DNA from: Atherix ibis
Lineage: Eukaryota; Arthropoda; Insecta; Diptera; Athericidae
DNA length: 64,000 bases
Direction: 5' to 3'
NCBI GenBank assembly: GCA_958298945.1
Contig: OY282609.1
Span: 56,578,220 to 56,642,219, forward strand
The notes below the pieces were generated by a model. That model ran no database searches. It had not been told where the DNA came from and worked only from the letters and a program-made list of their open reading frames with translations. Positions 35,890 through 47,338 of this stretch are shown here, in pieces (positions within the stretch are counted from its first letter, which is position 1; each line of letters opens with the position of its first letter). The translations under genes were made by a program, and so were the position numbers.

Positions 35890-36245
35890 TCTGCTTCCAA
35901 CTACGGTTTCCAATCTGTGTGAGGGAGGAAAGTTTGAAAATTGCGGCGCAGGATGGAAGAATTCGTTTTTAGGTGAGAATTTAATTGAATTAGGCACAAT
36001 AAATTCTTTTTTGACATGGGAAGAATTATGTTTTTGATAAAATTGCGCGAGGGATAATTACTAGAAAAGCATAGGCTCTTATAAATCAGGTATAAACGAG
36101 TTTTTTTAAGATGGCAAAAGATACGTCTTCGATCAGTTTCGATTTGTATGGATTCCACAGTACATGTCCGATATTCTCTGAATAACCTAATGCAACAGTT
36201 TTTCGATGCTTCAGATTTCTTTCTGTTATGGGCAAACTGATACAT
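35890..36245 (-). pseudogene. possible LINE fragment similar to 43500
   Basis: The minus strand reads FQTFLPHTDWKP at 35930-35895, matching FSQIFNIPDWKPQL at about 43560 in the Jockey-like LINE. The remaining open stretch is unrecognised, so the assignment is tentative. Confidence 0.35.
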
Positions 36246-36246
36246 A

Positions 36247-36393
36247 CACAGTGTGTTCGAAAAATAACCGGACTTATTTTTAAATCATACAACATGCAGC
36301 GCCATCTTTTTAACGCTGTAAATTTGCAATAGATGGCGCTGCAAGTTGTATGATTTAATTATAAAGTCCGGTTATTTTTGAGACACACTATAG
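36247..36393. mobile_element. MITE derived from the mariner I family
   Basis: A stem-loop of about 147 bp. Arms of about 59 bases run from agtgtgt(t/c)... through aaaaataaccggactt to atcatacaac.tgcagcgcca. The ends match those of mariner I (38865-40071), including tttaaatcatacaacatgca and the gttatttt.gg-gacaca end. It has no coding capacity. TA flanks the left side at 36245-36246. Confidence 0.85.
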
Positions 36394-36689
36394 TGAGCAA
36401 AAAGCGCAAGGTTCGTTTTAAAAGAGCGTTAATATCTGCAGTTAAAATTTATAACGTCGGTATTTCGAGTTAATTTTATTATTCTTTGCAAAAATAGAGA
36501 AAAACATATGCATTTCGGGATAAATAACAACTGAAAATCAAACTACCATGACTTTTTTTTCATTTTAAACATATTTTATTTTTTTACCACGTATATTTAT
36601 TAACAAAGAGCTTAGGCACTAGAAAGCATTATATTTTAATTAGTTAATTGTTGGCAAATTTCGAATAATTTCTTCTCTAGAAAGGCTTA

Positions 36690-36724
36690 TATATATATAT
36701 ATACTCGTATATATATATATATAT
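36690..36724. repeat. TA microsatellite
   Basis: Two runs of ta separated by ctcg, just downstream of the lipase 2 stop codon. Confidence 0.8.
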
Positions 36725-36733
36725 TATTTTTAT

Positions 36734-38071
36734 TTATTGTACATGAACGACAGCATAATGAGTATTATTATCATTAATATCACGAGTTATTTCATTGGTT
36801 CCATAAATTCCAAAGTAAGGCCAATTATCACCATTTGGATCTTGTGAATATGGTGTTGGCGAATTGTTATTGTTAAACGGACCTTCTAGTTTTCCCCAAT
36901 GGTCCATGTCTTGTATTGTCGGCGTCATTGGGCGACTATGAATTTTTAGTCCATTTTTTGGATATTCAGTTAAATGATCGACATATTTTCCAATTGCATA
37001 TGGTGGTGAATCATTTGTGGTTATGAGATACATTCCCTTCGAATCAGTTCTACAATCTTCACCAGCCAAAATTTGAAAACTTGTTGGCTTACACATGTTC
37101 AATAAATAATATATATAAGAGGAACATGACCATCCCCAGAAACCAACGTAACTCCTTATAGATTCTGCAAAATAATCTGGCGCTCTGTGATGACTACAAG
37201 CAAAAGGATCTAGAAGATGAGAGAAATATATTTTTGGTATCATTTCTTAAGATTTTTATTCCCTTAAAAAAATCTCATTAAATAGAACTGAAAATCATAC
37301 TTTCTCCACCATTCATGCACCCCGGTTGGATAATCCCACCATTCATATAAAAGTCAACATGACCACATCTTTCCATTTTACCCTGTACTAAAGCATTTGT
37401 ATGAATAATATCGACAAATATTGCGTCGGTAGGATCAAGCTTATCAGGAGGAGATGCTGTAATGAAAAGAGGCATCGCAGGATCCAAACCTAGTAAACAC
37501 AAGAAAATATATAATTTTTAAATTATTTTTTAAAATTTGATATTACCTGTTATTCGGGGGATTTTAAAAGAGCCTAAATTCTGCGCTACAAAATTCGTAA
37601 CTTGTGCGCCTAATGAAAATCCAATTAGGTGAATGTTAGCTGTGCCTGCTTCCAGAAGTCTTTCAACAAGTTGTGCTATACACTTTCCAGCATGACGAGC
37701 ATTATGAACTGCACTTATATAGCATGGTCCCGGTACTAAAATACTCCAATCTACATAGAATAGATTATAATTTCCACGTTCTAAATATTCATCCTTCATT
37801 TGAATCAGCGGATGCAAAAACATATCCGCATTATAGCCGTGAATAATTATTTTTACAGGATCATAAACATTAAAATAAGAATCCGATAAATTTGATTTGT
37901 CATACGTTTCATCTATATGAACAAACTGACGATCTTGTTTATTTCTTTTCGTAAATAAATAGAATTTAATATCATTATCAGGACATTTTCTATTAACAAC
38001 CCAAGTACATGAGCCAACAGTGAAGCTATCATCACGTGGAACTTCAACAATATTCGTATTTTCCGCTAAAC
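36734..38071 (-). CDS. secreted lipase-family protein 2 (short lid), first exon not found
   Basis: Exons: 38071-37547, 37489-37301, 37209-36734; 396 residues, all phase-1 joins. Exon 2 starts with two bases of a split codon after acceptor tttatag, so a signal-peptide exon must lie upstream. Core motifs: VKIIIHGYN, VDWSILVPGPCYISAV, HLIGFSLGAQV (catalytic Ser), GLDPAMPLF (Asp), HVDFYMNGGIIQPGC and ACSHHRAPDYF (His). Nine residues separate the lid cysteines. A long C-terminal tail (GWSCSSYIYYLLNMC and a polar Asn/Pro-rich end) sets it apart from the other three. It resembles uncharacterised fly lipases with the PGPCY motif. Mariner relics L and I sit 300-2000 bases upstream, in intron 1 or the promoter. 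Confidence 0.85.
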
Positions 38072-38363
38072 CTATAAATTTTTTATAGAAATTAAATCAT
38101 TGATTATTTTTATTGTTCTACAATAATATTTATTCGGTTTGTTTTATGTTTAGTACATTTGAAATTTGAAAATTCTAATTAATCTTCTAATTGGCAAGGA
38201 AAGCAATTTTGGCTTTGTCTATTTTGAAGGTTCACGTAGAATCGCAGGTCTGTTCTATATGCAGAGACAAGTTACAAATAGATTTTTTCTAATTAGCAAC
38301 ATTTTTGATTAATAAAATTTATTATTTATACAAATTAATTCTTGAAAGGACAGACTATAAGTA

Positions 38364-38850
38364 CAGTGCGGGCCAACTTCGACAAATTTTGTGTGTGTGC
38401 AGATTATGAATAATTTTATAATGTCTTCATACTCAGTGCAAGAACGTGTCAAAATTGTTGAATTTTATTTTTCTTCCCGACCGATCTATTGTTACAACAG
38501 ACAGAAAATATCGTCGGTATTTTAATACAGTCATAGCTTCCAGTGCAAACATGATAAAAAAGTTAATTACCCGTTATAAAAAGCGTGGTGCAGTATTTGA
38601 TGAGCCATGAGCAAATTTTAATCGACCGGTTTGCAATGAACAAGCTGTGGAGACTGTACGCAAAAGTAGATTTGTGTCTACTAATCGACGTGCTACTCAA
38701 TTTGGCATCTCCAGAACATCTCTACGACCCATTTTGAAACTTGATCTGAGGATGTTTCCATACAAAATTCAATTGGCTCAAGAATTATTGCCGAGGCATA
38801 CAGCACAACGGCTACAATAAGCCAAAGTTAGTCCAAGTTGGCCCACCTTG
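38364..38850 (+). mobile_element. Tc1/mariner-like element L, helix-turn-helix-only deletion derivative
   Basis: Ends cagtgcgggccaacttcgac and ...agtccaagttggcccacctt(g) are imperfect inverted repeats, flanked by TA at 38362-38363 and 38851-38852; 487 bp. From ATG 38421 it encodes MSSYSVQERVKIVEFYFSS, then after a frameshift ITRYKKRGAVFDEP, then RRATQFGISRTSLRPILKLD and LRMFPYKIQLAQELLP. This is the DNA-binding N-terminal part found in a widespread insect mariner-like family. The whole catalytic domain is absent. Confidence 0.75.
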
Positions 38851-38864
38851 TATTAATAATAGTA

Positions 38865-40071
38865 CACAGTGTGTCCCAAAAATTTAAATCATACAACATG
38901 CAGCGCCATCTATTGAAAATTTGCAGCATTAAAAAGATACATTCATCCTCTTTCAAACGCACCTAAATATGTGCTAATGTTACAAAACAAAAAAGAGCAA
39001 ATATAAAATTTTGTGTTAAACTTGAAAAAAAATTCGCTGAGCCATACGAATTGATGGAAAAAGTTTATGGTGATGATACGTGATTTACACGATTTAAAAA
39101 TAGTCGTGAGGATTTAAATGACGAACTAAGGCCAAGTCGTCCAGAAGCTAGTAATCGTGCTGAATTGGTGGAAAAAGTTCGTGAAATCATTAGTATCGAT
39201 ACAAATTTTACTACGACAATGTTGGCTGAAGAATTAAATACGAGTAAAAACACTATTTGGAGAATTTTAACTGAAGATTTGGGTAAAAGAAATGTCTGTG
39301 CGCGTTTTGTTCCACATGAATTAAAAGAAGACCAAAAAATCGCTCGAGTGGAGCATTGCAAAGAGATTGTTGAAACTGCTGAAAACGATCCAGATTTTCC
39401 CGATTCGATCATAACTGGAGATGAGTCATGGTGCTTTAAATATGACCCTGAAACTAAGCGTCAATCTGCTGAATGAAAGTCCAAAGGCGAGTCAAAACCA
39501 AAAAAATTGCGTTTTCAGAAGTCACGAATCAAGGCAATGTTGATTACTTTTTATGATTCGAAGGGTATTGTCCACAAGGAATTTGTTCCAGAAAGCCGAA
39601 CTGTTAATGGAAAATACTATTTAGGCGTTTTAGATCGTTTGTGGAAAAGAATTGGTCGTGTTAGACCTGAATATCCAGCACCTCACGATAATGCACCACC
39701 TCACAAGACCAAAAAAGTGAACGAATTTTTGATGAAAAAACGGATTTCTTTCATCAGCCACCCTCCGTATTCGCCTGATCTATCACCATGTGACTATTTT
39801 CTATTTCCAAAACTGAAAACCAAGATGAAAGGAGCATTTTACACATATGATGATATCCCAGCCATTCAAGCAGCCGTAACCGAGGTGCTGCAGAACATTC
39901 CTATAAATGGCTGTAACTCTCACATCTGTTATCCGATTTACATGAATTTAGGTGCGTAAATGAAAGAGGATGAATGTATCTTTTTAATGCTTTTAATTTT
40001 AATTTTCATAGATGGCGCTACATGTTGTATGATTTAATTATAATGTTCGGTTATTTTGGGGACACATTGTG
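38865..40071 (+). mobile_element. mariner I, autonomous size, broken
   Basis: Ends cacagtgtgtccc and its inverse, with TA at 38863-38864 and 40072-40073; 1207 bp. The left end lacks about 17 bases (taaccggactt region) that the right end and the MITE keep. Transposase pieces: stops in the N-terminal part (for example YGDDT followed by tga near 39079), then an open frame with VEKVREIISIDTNF, the linker NVCARFVPHELKED and IITGDESWCFKYDPE (first Asp). A tga follows at 39474. Last part: IKAMLITFYDSKGIVH, PHDNAPPHKTKK and YSPDLSPCDYFLF (34 residues between Asp). About 20-30 residues before PHDN appear deleted. Confidence 0.88.
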
Positions 40072-40073
40072 TA

Positions 40074-41384
40074 TGAATATGTTAATATTCGATGTATCTA
40101 AAAAGTTTTTTTAATTTTTTTATTAGCTCTCCGTCTTCAAATTTTAATAAAAAAATCCTCACTGTTTTTTTAAATAATTAAAGTCTTTTAAATTTAATAA
40201 CAAAAGTAATTTACATTTTCTAAAAAGTAGATGGAAAAATTGGAATATAAAAGAAACTAATTTTATAAGTAGAGTTTTTTTAATTTCATTATGCGAATAT
40301 GCGTCCCTAATGACTATGTATAATTTTTATATTCTAATTATTTTTCCTATTAGTGTACAGGTAGTAGTTGGGGGAAATGTCTAACATTAAAGTATGAGTA
40401 TTAAAAGCGTGTAGAATTTTTGATGCTGGAACACAATTAAATTAATTAAAAAGGCTAAGTTTCGTGAATTCCATAGTTTCACATGAAAGCCGATTATTTA
40501 GGTATTTTTTAAAGGTACGAAAAAAATTGCGTTGTTGTTGTTTTTTTTATAGGAAAATCACTAGTTTTTGTAAGTATTGTGCAGTGAGATGTGGAAATTA
40601 AACCTTTAAATGAATTGCAGGATATTTATTTCAATATAAGAATTTTTGTATCTAATTGAGTTTTTCATTCAAATTTAATCAAAATGCAGTTAATTAGAAT
40701 TTGTTAGTAAAATTTTAAAAAATGTTTATTTTTACTGTGTTAGAAGCACAGGTAGTTTGCGTATTTTTTTGTAAGAAATCTATTCACCCAAAAAAAAAGT
40801 AGTGAGAAGAGTGAATTTGCTATTTTTAAAAAATATCAAATACAATTGATAAAAGCTTTGGCATCAAAATTGTGACTATACTCTTATGCTCATATCAGAA
40901 TTTTTTTAAAAATATAAACAGAATTATTTGCTGCCTATATATTGAAATTTAGATTGTAATCCAGTGTCTAATTGAGATCTTTTTTATTTAAATTCGGGAT
41001 GACGCTACGCTTTAAGATTTCAACTACGATGTAATCAAAATTTCTTCGACTATTTTTGTAAGTGCTCTTATGTTATATAGGAACCAGAGGCCATTCTGTA
41101 ACGCCACGACCTTAAAGTAGTTTGTAGACTTCATGTTTCGTGTGGGTTGGCATTGGCAGTTTCTATAATGAAAATGATCAGGCATATAGAAGTTGTTAAA
41201 TTTTATGGACCATAATAAATTGTTTTAGAAAATTAATAAAAGGGACTTGGATAAGAAATTATATCCAGGAGCATCACAATGGTAGCAGTTCTAGTGAAAA
41301 ATATATTTTGGGTACTGCGGCATTTATTTAAAATATGAGGAAGGGTAAATTGAACGTCATAGAAATGGTGTAAAGTACGAAGCT
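40074..41384. other. spacer, no gene recognised
   Basis: AT-rich. A slightly GC-richer patch at 41060-41200 is unexplained. The missing first exon of lipase 2 may be here, but no signal-peptide exon could be identified. Confidence 0.3.
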
Positions 41385-42070
41385 AGTTTTTTTTTTTTTT
41401 TTTTTAATGTTATCTACAACTACTTAAGCTAGTAACAAGCAGATTTTTTACGGGAATATACAAGGACATGAAGACATGTGGAGGAAAACACCCATCGATG
41501 TTACCTCTAGAACAGGCTAATTTTATTTTATAATTTTAGAGAATCTCTCGGCCATCGCCGTTTTAAACGTCGATGGGTGTATACTGGAAGGGTGGGAGTG
41601 AAAAGTTCCCTTCCTAAAGGATTAGGGTGGAAGGATAGATGCGAATGGAATTTTTTATATCGGGAGATGCATAGTTCACGAGCAAATGGAACATTTAGGT
41701 CACGGTGGATAACAGTGTTTCGCATATAAAAGAGGGCATTGACAATTTTACGAAGGATTCGGGATTGTAGGGATTGGATTGGAAGGGCGTTGGAATGCTT
41801 AGTCGAACCCCAAAGTTTTAGACCATATGTCCATATTGGTTTCAGAACCGTATTGTATAGTAATAGTTTACTTGTTGTTGTAAGTTTTGATTTACTGTCT
41901 AGGAGACGTAATAATTGTTTGTATCGTCTGTTAAGTTCACGTCTTTTAGTTTTCGTATGAAGGTTCCAGGCTAACCGTTTGTCGAATATAAGTCCAAGGT
42001 AACGTACGCTATTTTTTTGTGGAATAATACTGCCGTTTAGGGTTATGTCGGGGAGTTGTTCTCGGCAGAG

Positions 42071-42157
42071 TGTGAAAGTTACATGAGCAGATTTTTGCTT
42101 AAAAAAAAATCTGCTCATGTAACTTTCACACATGAGCAGATTTTTGCTTAAAAAAAA
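42071..42157. repeat. forward-inverted-forward duplication in the LINE
   Basis: Arms 42071-42093 and 42108-42130 are perfect 23-bp reverse complements. The block catgagcagatttttgctta then occurs a third time in the original orientation from 42131, a direct repeat of 42082-42101. Confidence 0.9.
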
Positions 42158-43182
42158 TCCACCTTTTATACTAATGGCTGTGGAAGGATCTTTGTGATGT
42201 GTCAGGATGGCTGTATCGTCAGCATATGTTGCGGTTATGATGTTGGTGTGGCAAGGAATGTCATGGGTATAAATGTTATATAGGATAGGACCTAGGATAC
42301 TTCCTTGAGGGACACCGGCGGAAATTGGATAAATGTCAGAGTACTCCATATTTTCAGCTACCTGAAAATATCGGTCTGAGAGATAAGATTTAAGGATGTG
42401 GAAATAACCCGAGGGTAGGACTCGCTGCAACTTCCAAAGCAATCCAGGGTGCCATACACGGTCGAAAGCATGCGAAATGTCGAAAAAACACGCCTGGGCA
42501 GTATTCCTTCCGCTCTAGCGAACACGCTATGTAGTCGACTATGCGGTGACACTGCTGGATAGTGGAATGCTCAGGTCGAAATCCAAACTGATGCTGAGGA
42601 ATGACACCCTCGGTTTCAAAAATGGGATAAAGGCGTTTTAGGATTAATTTTTCTAGGATTTTTGATAACATGGGAAGGAGGCTTATAGGTTTATATGAGG
42701 TAGAAAGGTTTTTGGGCTTATTGGGTTTTGGGATCATCTTAATTATGGAAAACTTCCACAGGGAAGTAAAAAATGATGTGCGGAGGATACTATTATACAT
42801 ATAGGTTATAAGGACGAGGGTTTTTTTTGGAAATTTGCTTCAGGATTTCTGAAGTTATTACGTCATATCCTGGGGCTTTTTTATTGGAAAGGTGTTCTAT
42901 TGTGAATTTAACTTCGGAAGGAGTGAAAAACTTAGGAGGTGGACTTATGGGCAACTGAGTTGATATTTGTCGGAATATTTGTTCGTCATGCAGAATGTCT
43001 TGGACATCTTCGTGAGGTTTAAAGATGTCTTCTAAGTGTTTGCCTAAGATGTCGGCTTTCTGTTTGAAGCTAGTTACTGAAGAATAAATCATAGGTATAT
43101 GAGGTATTATCAGTCCAGATTCTGAAAAGTTTCCTTGCTCAGAATTCCCGATTGCAGGACAATGCAGAGTCTTCCCCACCAG

Positions 43183-43243
43183 TATTCTTGATTGGTTGCT
43201 GAACGTAAGCCTATTACGGTTGTTCAGCAACCAATCAAAAATA
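43183..43243. repeat. 22-bp inverted repeat in the LINE
   Basis: Arms 43183-43204 and 43222-43243 match at 21 of 22 bases with a 17-base loop. It lies inside the endonuclease-RT linker coding region. Confidence 0.85.
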
Positions 43244-43630
43244 CAGTTGAGAACCGGGTGAACTGATGAGTCATAAATGGACTCTGAGAATTCGAAATTT
43301 CTGCTAAAAGTTATGATGCTACGATGTTTGGGAAGATTGATTGCATTCTGAACAGCCTTTCTTATTGCTCACAGTGCTCTATAGAAAGCAGCTAGAATTC
43401 CACGACCTGGAAGATATCAAAAGTGAAGAGTCGAAGAAAAGTATCCTATAGATGGATAATTCGGTGTTTGCCTTTGTCCATCTACTCGGTGGCATAGATA
43501 TTTTGCACTCAGCTCTTAATTGCGGTTTCCAATCCGGGATGTTAAATATTTGAGAAAAATGATAAATCAATTTTGCTTCCGAACAAGCCTGAGTATAAGG
43601 CCGAAATGTAGAAAAGCCCTGCGGTATTGT

Positions 43631-45277
43631 CTGCCTATCGGAAGAGGCGACTTATACAGAATGGAAAGACCATAATTACATTTTCAGTAGGCCTCTAATA
43701 AAATCAGACAATCTCAACAATTCAATTTTTGTTATAAATTTTTATATTTATGGTAATAATATTAATTATAAAATAATAATTTTGCTATAAATTTAAAAAA
43801 AATTTAAAGTTGAAAATTGTAGATTTAATATTGAATTGTTGATCATTTTTTTTGGAATACGATCTAAAGTTCTGTTTAGAGAATGTGGTAGTTCGTAAGT
43901 ATTTGTCTTAGAGGAGGTAAGAAATCGGTAGCTTTTTGGATTGATTTGTTGGATAATTTATAACTTATTAATTAGTTAATAATTTATTAAAATATCTACA
44001 AGCGGAGTCATCACTAGCAAATGGTTTGAATAATCTTATTAATAGAACATACGTACAACTTAATTCTGGTGATGACCAATATATATTTTAGAAGAAATTT
44101 TTTGCACTAAATACTTCTGTTTTGGTAGTGTTTAGTTACCAAGTAAATAGAACCACAGTTTCTCTTAACATAATCAAAAATTTCATCTATCAATACAATT
44201 TAATAATATATTTAAAAAAAAAAAACTATTTACCTTGTGATGAAAATGAAAGGGCGTACCAAAGAATAACATACTGCTTCCATACTGTTCTTATCATTTT
44301 TGTAAAATATTTGTTTAAAAATAATTACATAAATATTGCATGTATATTTTTGTATGCAATCATGTAGTGAAAAGACTTCTCAAATTACATATAAGGCACT
44401 ATACATTAAAACCAATTGTGTCATTTCCTTTACGATTTGAAAATATTATATTCCCATTTTCTTATTAAGCATTGACACATAATAATTTATTAAAATTATT
44501 TATAATTTCTACGTAAACATTTTTACAAATATCACAATATTCGCTAAATACAAAATATTCACTAGGGTTGACTATCTCCAAATATAAGTATCTTCCATAA
44601 ACACATATTTTTTAATTTAAAAAAAAATAAAAAATAAGCTAAAAAATATATCTTTTATCAGCATTCACTTGAAAAAAGACCGTCTCTCAAGTGTTGTTTA
44701 CAAATAACACCACAAATTATTTATTTTGATTAAAAACACTAAGCGGAAAAATATTATCAACAAAAGTATTGCTGAATGTCAAGTTCAATACTATGTTTTG
44801 AGTAACATTATTGTAGTATTGTTAATAAATTTAATTACACTTAATTCATTCATAATTTAAACAAATTTATTTTTTCGTTAGGCTAAAAAACTTTATAAAG
44901 TATATAGAAATTAATCATTAAATAATATAATTAGTTTATTATAACAAAAAAGAAAACTTGTACATTTCGTACCTTATTTCATTAATATCAAAACACTATT
45001 TTCCACTTTTATAATTGAAAGGTAATTTTTACCATGTGAATTTATCAAATGTCATAGATTGAATGAATGGCTTCAAAACTATGACCATAGAGGAACGATA
45101 AGAGAGTACAAAATGATAATTATACTATTATCTGTCACACTAAATCGCCTTATCGATTTTTACCAATTCTTATCACGTTCTTGAACTGAATATGATGGAA
45201 CATTTACGTTTTCGTCGTGGAAGTTTTCCATTTTAATCGTTACGACGGTATGAAAATCCAATTGCTATACGCATACC
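43631..45277. other. AT-rich spacer
   Basis: No gene or repeat recognised. Confidence 0.4.
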
Positions 45278-45987
45278 TCACCTGTATGTGTGAGATTGTT
45301 TGTAACTATTTTCTTTCGTTTTTGTTGGAAACTTATCCGCTAATTTTGTTAAGTTGTCCAAAATAATGTCGGTGAAAAAAAACTGAGCATAAACTTTCTC
45401 TTTAAGCTTTTCGATTGTTTGTGAATAAAACGACCGAAGACCGGAAGATGAGATGAATTGTATGAACATATTTATATGTATTTGGTTAGAAAGTTTATAG
45501 AACTTTTCTCTCTGAGACTTTTTAATTGTTTTTTTTTTTTTTTTAAATTTTAGAATAGTACCTCTTTCTAAGTGGAAAAATGTGTTTTTTGCATTGAAGA
45601 TAAATAAATAAAATATAAAATAAGCAGCATTTAGGTTATATATTAAACTGTATAAATCCATTAAATATTGACTTAAGATTATGTTATGTGTCGTTTTTTA
45701 TTCTATGATAAGGAAAACTTTTGATAATAACATTCGCCAAAGTTAAAAGTTGCAACTGAAAAAGCTCTTAGTAGTTCATGTTGACGTGAAAAACGCTTTT
45801 TTATCCATTTTGGTGTGTTATTGTATATAAAATCCTTCGAATTGATTACCAGTATCAACTTTATAGTATCGTGGCTATATTTAAAGCTGAAGCAAGCTTT
45901 TTGGATAAGCTTTTCTAAGTTATGAGACTGATGTTTTTTATCCAAAGGAGTGCAATCAGAGAACCTGAAGTTGATTTCAGGCTTCAA
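45278..45987 (-). other. two unassigned minus-strand open frames
   Basis: 45987-45703 encodes 94 residues (contains TIKLILVINSKDFIYNN and KWIKKRFSRQHELLRAF). 45661-45278 encodes 127 residues (Lys- and Phe-rich, with a poly-Lys run from an A tract). No splice link, signal peptide or family could be recognised. The first has codon use more like a real protein than random AT-rich DNA; the second looks like chance or a decayed repeat. No function is proposed. Confidence 0.25.
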
Positions 45988-46158
45988 TTGAAATTGCCCT
46001 CAGGTCCACGGGTATATTAATTGGTACCAAGATGACGTCAATTCAAGTGGATTCTGATTTTAAGGAAAACCGTCACATGAACTTAAATCATGGGAAAAGG
46101 GAAAATTATGTTTAATTTAAGGTTATCTAAAATTTTGTAAATAATTTATTCGTAATTT

Positions 46159-47097
46159 GTGCGCCAGAAAAGTAATAAGACTTTTTGCAAATCATTTTAT
46201 TTTATTTTAGTACTTCTCCCTTCAAAGTAGTTTGCTATACAACGACTGAGTCGTTGATTCTACCCTTCGTAGCAGTGCTGTAAGTCTTCGACCAGTTACA
46301 CACCTTTGGATCGTATTGACAGTTCTAAGATGGCATCCTTTCAAGTTTTTCTATAATTTTGGGGAACAAAAAAAGTGTTCTCATTAGATAATGAGATACG
46401 TCGGAAAGGAGGGGTGGGCTGGGAAACCACATGAATCTCTATTTTGGGGAAAAGCTAGTTGATGGAGATGGCAATGTGAGAGAGGGTATTATCATATTGG
46501 AGCATCCAAGTGCAATGTCCAATCTAACGAGAAGAACCATATTTCTGAGCTTTTCAAGAATTTCTTTATAAAAACATTGGTTAGCAGTTTGTCCTAAATG
46601 CACAAGATGGTGTCAAAAATCTTAAAATCTATCAAAAAAATAAGATTTTCCTTTTCTTAGCACCATCTTGGGAAACACCTTTGTCATGCCTAAATATTGG
46701 CTCAAAATCCGATGAAGGGTAAAACAATTCAAATTGAACTCATTACTTATCATCTTGAACGTTAAAACACAGTCTCACAAGAGTCCTCATACGTTCCGTA
46801 TTCTCATCAGTTTCCAATGTTGAAGGCTTCCCTGATTTCTGATGAAAGAGGCTACACCGTATTCTTTTTTTCGAGGTTCGTCTTTCACTGCTTCTTGGCC
46901 CTTCTAAAAATGCTTTATGTCACTGAACAGCTTGTGCTCTTCATAAGGACTGTTCCTCATAGGCTCGTTGTAACTTTTCGTAGGTCGAATTAATTTGAAC
47001 TTCCTTGCTCCAAATTTCGGTGTTCATGCTCTATAAAGATCGCAAAGTTGTACTGTACTTTTAGGAGCTACTAGTCTCATTACTTTTATACCACACT
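46159..47097 (-). mobile_element. mariner-like relic K2
   Basis: Ends gtgcgccagaaaagtaataa and its inverse (ctcattacttttataccaca) form imperfect terminal repeats. The interior shares ordered blocks with K1 (tgacagttctaagatgg..., aaaatgctttatg). The minus-strand coding sequence is destroyed. About 940 bp. Confidence 0.6.
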
Positions 47098-47338
47098 TTG
47101 TACGTACTGTATACCAAATTTATCATACATGCTATCATTTAGGTAGTTATTTATTTATTACAAATTCACTTAATAAATTTTTATTATAATTGTAATTACA
47201 ATATATGAAAAAATAAAAAAAAATTCTAAAAATGATAATTATAAATTTGCATTAGTTTATTGCAATGCTGCTGTATGCGTTTATTTGTTGAATTTGCTTA
47301 TTGTTAGGTGCAACCTTCGTTGTTTTTTTTTTGATTTA

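Larger units (their letters stand above)
41385..43630 (-). mobile_element. Jockey-clade LINE, 5'-truncated ORF2 with poly(A) end
   Basis: On the minus strand, broken frames read: EN/RT linker (SNQSRILVGKT, EVKFTIEHLSNKKAPGYDV), fingers (SYKPISLLPMLSKILEKLI, HQFGFRPEHSTIQQ), DISHAFDRVWH (catalytic Asp), SAGVPQGSILGPILYNIYT, ATYADDTAILTHHKDP, VRYLGLIFDKRLAWN and the Jockey tail VIHRDLNVPF. It stops at 41528, followed by a short 3' region and poly(A) (plus-strand T run at 41387-41405). Lesions: one frameshift near 42480, an inverted triplication at 42071-42157 just after YADD, a fold-back at 43183-43243, and a 5' truncation. It is the longest LINE copy here and is related to the fragments at 2942, 11134 and 57500. 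Confidence 0.9.

Noticed and set aside
36690..36724. TA run near lipase 2 as a transcription terminator
   Set aside because: It is a simple microsatellite; no evidence links it to termination.
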